In this document: in pieces, positions 58,668-64,000 of the stretch
Position numbering within the stretch: position 1 is the stretch's first letter
Layout: the number at the start of each line of letters is the position of its first letter
NCBI GenBank assembly: GCA_037013495.1
Contig: CM072806.1
Span: 32,056,001 to 32,120,000 of the forward strand
Origin: Hippophae tibetana
Taxonomy: Eukaryota; Streptophyta; Magnoliopsida; Rosales; Elaeagnaceae
Direction: 5' to 3'
Length of the DNA stretch: 64,000 nt
Made by a program: the position numbers and the translations under genes
Notes under the pieces: generated by a model
What the model was told of the DNA's origin: nothing
Databases searched by the model: none
The model's input: the letters and a program-made list of their open reading frames with translations, nothing else

Positions 58668-60322
58668 CATGTCTCTTAAAGGAAAAGATGGGTCACATCC
58701 TCTTCTAAAGAGACCCTTCTAGGTCGTACCCAAAATGCCCCATCAAGGATGGATCTTCCCAGATAAGGATCACAAGATTCAGGTCGTTTAGTGATGAGCT
58801 CGTCACAAAGTAAGTGACTTGTTGAAATTTCTAGGGGTAGTGAAAAAAGGCATATTTCAAGTGCCAAGGAAAGCATCATTGTTCTCCCTACTTCGTATGG
58901 ATCTCATGCAGCTTCCTCCTCCTCGTCACGGGGTCCAATGACTATTATTAGGAACCATGTATCCGCAACTATTAAGGTACCTCGTCCCAAGAAAAAGCAT
59001 GAGAATTGGGATGAACCTATCCATATGACCAAGGATAAACACCAAATAGAAAAGGTGTCTAGCATTCTTTCTACTAACGACCTAATTGAGATCAGACACA
59101 AATACAAAATCCCATCCAGCGTAGGTTTAATGCATGTACCTCATCATTTGCATTACCTCGATGATCCTCTATCGAAGTAGTGGGTGATGCATCTGGCACA
59201 TTTCAAAATTGGACTCTAATGTTCATTCCCCAAAATAATAGTTTGTGCCCTCCATACTTTTGATATCAATCCTGCCCAAGTAAAGCCTAATGGGTGGCAG
59301 ACTCTAATGTCTCTCTGTTGTTTCTAGTGAACACGGAGTAGAATTGACTAATGATGAACTCTAAAACAAGTATTTCTTGAAGAGAAATGGCCTGAACAAA
59401 AGAAGGGTGTATATATCATGCATTGTTGGGCATGGGCTACATCTTAAACTCCCATATAGGTTAGAAGCATAAGTATTTCTATATTACTGGGGGTGTTTGG
59501 GGTAACGGGGTTGACTTACCTTTCCTCTATACTTGGAATCATCACTCAGCACCACTCAACCTCGTGCAAGTGAACTGATAAATAAGTTAGGTCCAGATGA
59601 TAAGGAAAATAGAACGATCAAGCTACATAATACCTCAGGTGAAAGCTATTAAGAGATATTGACTACAGCTCGCTTGAAAAAATTTGGGTTGTGGAGAGAA
59701 TATACCAACGAGTTTTCAAGTTGTTTATTGTTACAAGGTAAATATTAGAGTATCGGTACTGTTTTCCTGACCTTTGGCTTCAAATTTTTTTACACATTTG
59801 GACTACTCACACATCGACCTTGAATAACTGATATAAACTTTTGGTGTCCAAGACCTGGTCCCCACATACCCACGTCTTATACCCATGTTGCTCTCACCAA
59901 CCAAGGACTAGTCTCCTCAAGTGGAACCAACTAAGGTCGTACCCTCTACTAAGGTTTCTAACCTACGGTGTTCTCTTCCACCCCCAAGATCTGAGGTCAC
60001 AAAAAAGAGGAAGGTCATGGAAGAATATACTCCTAATATGGAGGCCATGGACCTAAATGACTTCGATTTTGATGAAGTTATATTGAGGGACAATGTGGTG
60101 TTAAATACCCTAGTTATGTATTTTGAGGAGGGCATCTTTGGGTGGACTGACTTGAAAAGGGACTTGTATCATCATTTTTGTAGTGATTTTGATAAGTCTA
60201 GAGTCAAAGAGGCCCGCAAAGCGGAGGATGGCTCTAACGGAGAGCTAAAGGTAGATCGTTTTGATTGAGGTAAGTTTGCACATACTTGCCTATTTCTTTC
60301 CCTCCTTAATTTCATTGATCAC
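58668..60322 (+). pseudogene. Antisense extra ORF of Tat-like element 2, 5' part
   Basis: Plus-strand remnant opposite in sense to the element. The frame 58938-59180 reads ILSTNDLIEIRHKYKIPSSV, followed after a stop by HLAHFKIGL and INPAQVKPNGWQTLMSL. This is the same pattern as in element 1 and as the Pfam Transposase_28 'putative gypsy type transposon' family. A second long frame (59921-60268) has a basic PPPRSEVTKKRKVMEEY segment and an acidic MEAMDLNDFDFDEV segment, then GWTDLKRDLYHHF. It is followed by a GTAAGT donor at 60270 and then by an LTR insertion. The possible start ATG is near 58668; several stops are in frame. Confidence 0.5.
60135..60322 (+). repeat. Direct repeat flanking the inserted LTR (left copy)
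   Basis: About 190 bp matching 62110-62300 at roughly 90 percent (TCTTTGGGTG(G/A)ACTGACTTGAAAA to TCATTGATCACT). It includes the exon end and the GTAAGT donor of the extra ORF. Confidence 0.85.
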
Positions 60323-62109
60323 TGTATATTATACAGTTATTTTTTCCATTTTATTAATTATAATTGCTATGTTCTTGATATTTTTAATTAATTAAAATGT
60401 ATTAAATTAATATTTACTATTAGTTTTTTAAGGAATATATTTTTAAGGAAAATTAAAGAATTTAAATTTAAAAAGAACTTAATTGCAAATAATAAAAGTT
60501 GAAAATATAATTTAAATTAAAATAAGGCTTAATTGCAAATATCAAAAGTTTAAAAGTTAATTTAAATTAAATTTGAGGCCTAAAAAGCAATTAAATAAAA
60601 CTTTGTTTTTCCACGCACGCCACACACCGTTAAATCAAAAATAAACAATGATAATCAGGTGAGTGAGATACACACACAACATAGGTGAATGGACACGTTT
60701 CCCAGGTGGCACACTGCTCGGTGCACAGAGTGGGGCCCATCTAGCTGTGCAGGCCAACATGTAGGGTGGGACCCACGTGTTTGCACCAACAATGTTCCCG
60801 TGCGACGAGGTCCATGTAAACTACTTGCACTCCACTATTCCACTGAATACAAAGATGTCATGTGTCTTGACTATTCCTTCACCAAGTCAGATTCCGACAT
60901 GTGACATGAGTTTTGTAAAATAAAAACACAGAAATGGCATACGTTTCCAGTCGCTTCTACGTCACCCACGTGTTTGCGAAAGTAATTTTCCCGTGTGACG
61001 CGGTCCATGTACATCCTGTCATCACAACGAATTAAAAGCTGCCACGTGTCTCGATTATTCTTCCAGCCAATCAAATGTTGACACATGGCATACGTGAATT
61101 GAAATGAAAACCAGAAATGGTGCATGCTTGTCTCCCATGCATATTTAAATATTATTTTCGATATAATGTTTTGTCTCCCATACATGTATTAATTATTATT
61201 TTCGATGTAATATTTGTCTCCCGCGTGTCTAAAAAATATATTTTATGATGTATTTTTTTAGAGTGTTGGAGCTATAAATAGGGGATTATTGCGATAATTT
61301 TAGGAGGGTTGGATAGGTGACTGTGGAACACGTAGAAGACATTTTTGGCTTCTGTTGTGTTTTTGCATAGATGGAATGTTTTAAATTTTCTTTGTGTTGT
61401 TCTTCAGCTAATATTCCTTAAATGTTTTAGTATTTTCGTTTTGTAATTTTAATTTTTCGTATGAAGTAATTTAATTTTTCTAGGGTTCTTGTGTTGCTAA
61501 AGTTATGAAGCTTGGATTTAATTATTTTAGAATGATTTGTGAAATGTTTTTAAGTTGTTTATTCAATTTGTGCTTAATGCTTTTGATTATTGGAAAATTT
61601 ATCAATTGATATGTGGCACCTAAATAAACTTGGAAAAGACATTTTTGTGTATATTGCTCGTGTTTAGGATAACATGTATGATGAAAGGATAGGAACATTC
61701 TTTACTGTATGTGCAGCTATTTGAGAACTTTGAACGTAATGAATCTTGGTGAATTTAATTCTCATAGGAATATGGTGAATTATTTTAGCTAGATGTGTCT
61801 ATATGGAGCTCGGAAGAGATATATAGATAGAATTAAATTCAAGAATATAAATCAAGAAAATATAATATAATTCGAGTGGATTAATTTTGTGAAACTTCAA
61901 TCCTAGAATTTTCTTATTTATTGTTTACAAAAATTAGTTGTTAAACTTTCATCAATTTTTGTTTGTTTGGATAAAATCAGAGTGAAATAATTTTAGTACT
62001 TGACGAATAATAGTAACAAATCTCTGTGGGAATGATATTTTACTTATCAATTTTATTACTTGTGACTGTGTATATTTGCACGTTTTTATGTTCTCGTAAA
62101 GAGACAACA
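60323..62109 (+). repeat. Gypsy-type LTR inserted in the extra ORF of element 2
   Basis: Plus orientation. TGTATATTATACAG at the left and AGACAACA at the right, about 1787 bp, with no coding content. A GCTATAAATAGGGG promoter box lies at 61271-61284. The U5 end has the gypsy-typical TCTCTGTGGGAATGATATTTTACTTATC (62023-62050) and TGCACGTTTTTATG. U3 (60600-61250) carries imperfect tandem repeats with CACGTG motifs. No 5-bp duplication; instead the host sequence is duplicated on both sides. Confidence 0.6.
60690..61240 (+). promoter_or_regulatory. G-box-rich repeats in LTR U3
   Basis: ACCCACGTGTTTGC occurs at about 60771 and 60966, each followed at the same spacing by TTCCCGTGCGACGAGGTCCATGTA or a close variant. 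A third G-box GCCACGTGTC is near 61041. CACGTG is the core site of plant bZIP and bHLH factors. The unit is about 195 bp, upstream of the TATA box at 61271. Confidence 0.6.
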
Positions 62110-62830
62110 ATGTCTTTGGGTGAACTGACTTGAAAATGGACTTGTATCATCATTTTTTTAGTGATGCTGATAAGTCCAAAGTCAAAGAGGCCCACAAAGC
62201 GGAGGGTGGCTCTAACCGGGAGCTAAAGGTAGATCGTTTGATTGAGGTAAGTTTGCACATACTTGCCTATTTCTTTCCCCCATTGATTTCACTAATCACT
62301 AATATTTTCAACATACGCAGGTCATGTCTTTAGCTAGGGAAAATGAGTTATCTCTTAAGGGTTATAAATGAGAGGTTCAAGCTAGGCACTTATAAATTGC
62401 TAAGTATTAAAAGGTCGTAGAGGACAAGGACACTTTTTTTAATGAATATAATATGAAGCTGTTAAAGATAGATAGCAATCTACTCAACAAAGTGGAGAAG
62501 CTTAGAAAATTAGACAGTTATTGCTTTGAGTAAGGACAACGGGCTAGTCATTTTGAACAAATTCTAAAGAAGGATGAGGAAAAAGCTATCACAATAGAAG
62601 GTTAGATGAGTGCGATGTTAGATCAAATCAACTCGCTTTTCAGACCTAGTGGAAACTTTGAAAATGAAGTGCACCAAGGCATATAGAAACAATATGAGTT
62701 TCATGGTAAGAAGCCTCGAGACTCAAGCTAAGAAGTTGGATTTGACATTGACTTATTTTACTTTGATGCGAGCCTTCTAGAGTAGCCGATCTAAAGCACC
62801 CCTAGCTAGTACCATGTAACTTTCACCTCA
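62110..62830 (+). pseudogene. Antisense extra ORF of Tat-like element 2, 3' part with intron
   Basis: Repeats the exon end seen at 60135 (WTDLKMDLYHHFF to ELKVDRLIE), then an apparent 74-nt intron 62247-62320 (GTAAGT to CGCAG). It resumes as VMSLARENELSLKGYK and a Lys/Glu/Leu-rich, probably coiled-coil stretch (VVEDKDTFFNEYN, LLNKVEKLRKLDSY, EQILKKDEEKAITIEG) with stops. Unlike the left copy, this copy keeps the downstream exon. Confidence 0.5.
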
Positions 62831-63364
62831 TGGAAAATAGGCCTTGATTGAAAGTTGACCTGAAAGTATGGTGGAATAAGCTACTCTTTAGAAAGCACCC
62901 TGACACCCTATTTATTTATTTAGGAATGACTTGTACTTCTGGATGTGAAATTTTTGATGTAAAGGAATTTTTGGGAATTTGTATTTTCTCTTGCAATTAA
63001 ATGCTTTTGTGTTTAATTTCTATTTAATGCCTTCTATAGCATTTGTGTTTGATTCTCTTTATATAAAGCTTTATTTTTCCTGAGTGTATGAGGCTGTGTT
63101 TGAAATTAATCAAATCTCTTTGATTTCATTCCACACTACTTGAAGGTAATTTAGTCTTTGTTTGAGGTTGTAAAGGTGTTTAGAGTCAAATGGATTACAA
63201 CCAAGTAAATCTAGACAATTTAATTGAAAGAAAGCTACGTTTTTCTTGTACCCTAGACATCACTTCGTAAGCTACTAGGCAAATTCTCGTTCCCGTTATT
63301 GGTAAGCGACCTATTTTTCCCTCTCTCAGTGAAGAGGTGAAACAAATCCTCCCTGATACCCATG
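62831..63364. other. Spacer of Tat-like element 2
   Basis: AT-rich, no gene. Leads into the tandem repeats. Confidence 0.4.
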
Positions 63365-64000
63365 CGGGAAGGAAAGTCAGAAAATCAAAGGCACACGTGT
63401 CACCATTCTTTCTTGGGACGTATCCCGCAACTCAAGTGGGGGGTCAGTGGAATCCTTCCTTCAATCATGAGGCATAGGACATATGTTGCATCCCAAGTGG
63501 GAGGTCAGTGGACTTCTTCCTCCAAACATGGGAGTCACCACGTAAATGTTTAACGAGATAGGCGACATACAAGGGTGAAAATCCCACCCCTTGCATACGT
63601 TTCCAAAAAAGGGTGATTCACATTGGTGAACACAAGATCCTTTCTTGAGACGTATCATGCACCCTAAGTAGGGGATCAATGGACTCTTTCTTCCATACAT
63701 GGGGGTCACCATATAAATATTTAATGAGATAGGTGACATGCAAGGGTGAAAAATCCAACCCCTTGCATACACTTCCAAAAGAGGAGATTCACATTGGTGA
63801 ACACAAGACCCTTTCTTAGGGCATATCTTTCATCTCAAGAGAGGGTCAATGGACTCCTTCCTGCAATCATGAGGCATAGGATGTATCCCACATCCCAAGT
63901 GGTGGTTCAGTGGACTTCTTGCTCCAAACATGGGGTCATCGCGTAAATTTTTCACAAGATAGGTGACATGCAATGGTGAAAAATACAACCCCTTGCATAT
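63365..64000. repeat. Complex tandem repeats of Tat-like element 2 (continues off the window)
   Basis: The block GGTGAAAAATCCAACCCCTTGCATA recurs at about 63575, 63745 and 63975, CACATTGGTGAACACAAGA at 63618 and 63793, and CAAACATGGG(A/G)GTCA-type blocks at 63520, 63697 and 63925. The unit length alternates between about 170 and 230 bp, so some units have an extra internal block. The 105-codon minus frame across it is a repeat artefact. Position relative to the extra ORF matches the array at 5600-6180 in element 1. Confidence 0.75.

Noticed and set aside
63461..63778. 105-codon minus frame with an internal repeat (FHPCMSPISLNIY twice)
   Set aside because: The internal repeat is simply the DNA tandem repeat; no start context or homologous protein.
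63365..64000. Possible CRISPR-like array because of regularly spaced repeats
   Set aside because: Units are 170-230 bp, imperfect and contiguous, in a plant genome; they are tandem repeats of a retroelement.

Overview
This is a stretch of plant nuclear DNA, most likely from a dicot. It is AT-rich and built mainly of old, nested LTR retrotransposons around one intact-looking host gene. The evidence is Ty3/gypsy and Ty1/copia pol remnants with plant-type primer-binding sites (initiator-Met and Asp tRNA), CACTA-type ends, MITE-like elements, and a 14-exon gene with plant splice sites. I cannot name the species. I saw no bacterial gene, CRISPR array, rRNA or tRNA gene.

Host gene: the minus strand from 56584 down to 46403 encodes a predicted 1209-residue PDS5-like cohesin-associated protein of the plant PDS5C/D/E type. 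It has an N-terminal HEAT-type region, a long acidic/basic linker, a Tudor domain and a Ser/Lys-rich tail. Its largest exon carries six tandem 58-residue repeats. One intron appears to start with GC, one intron holds a MITE-like element, and the stop codon lies inside a strong splice-donor sequence.

Left part (1-8.4 kb): a minus-strand Ty3/gypsy element of the Tat lineage has a 3' LTR, a polypurine tract, an extra ORF in antisense orientation, tandem repeats, and a decayed pol with two RNase H domains. A second element of the same plan starts at 57.7 kb and runs off the right edge.

8.4-22.3 kb: Athila-like Ty3/gypsy remnants. A plus-strand pol (9064-13132) is split by a 1880-bp solo LTR with a perfect 5-bp target duplication. 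A minus-strand gag with its primer-binding site lies at 14.9-16.5 kb and a minus-strand RT/RNase H at 20.4-21.0 kb. Related LTRs recur at 8.4, 16.5, 21.0, 23.8 and 36.5 kb.

22.3-30.2 kb: a copia RNase H gene is interrupted by an LTR element (A, 22548-29914). That element is interrupted by another (B, 22994-27892), which itself contains a further LTR insertion. Next to it is a perfect 65-bp inverted repeat (30481-30646).

31-46 kb: two nearly full-length dead copia elements, D (30971-35903, plus strand) and E (37765-42490, minus strand), then a minus-strand gypsy gag fragment with primer-binding site and probable LTR.

None of the transposons looks autonomous: catalytic residues, reading frames and stops are broken throughout. 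I found no clearly new multi-gene system. The most unusual items are the paired antisense-ORF Tat elements, the perfect palindrome, and the repeat expansion and splice oddities in the PDS5-like gene. All alignments were done by eye; boundaries called approximate are so.
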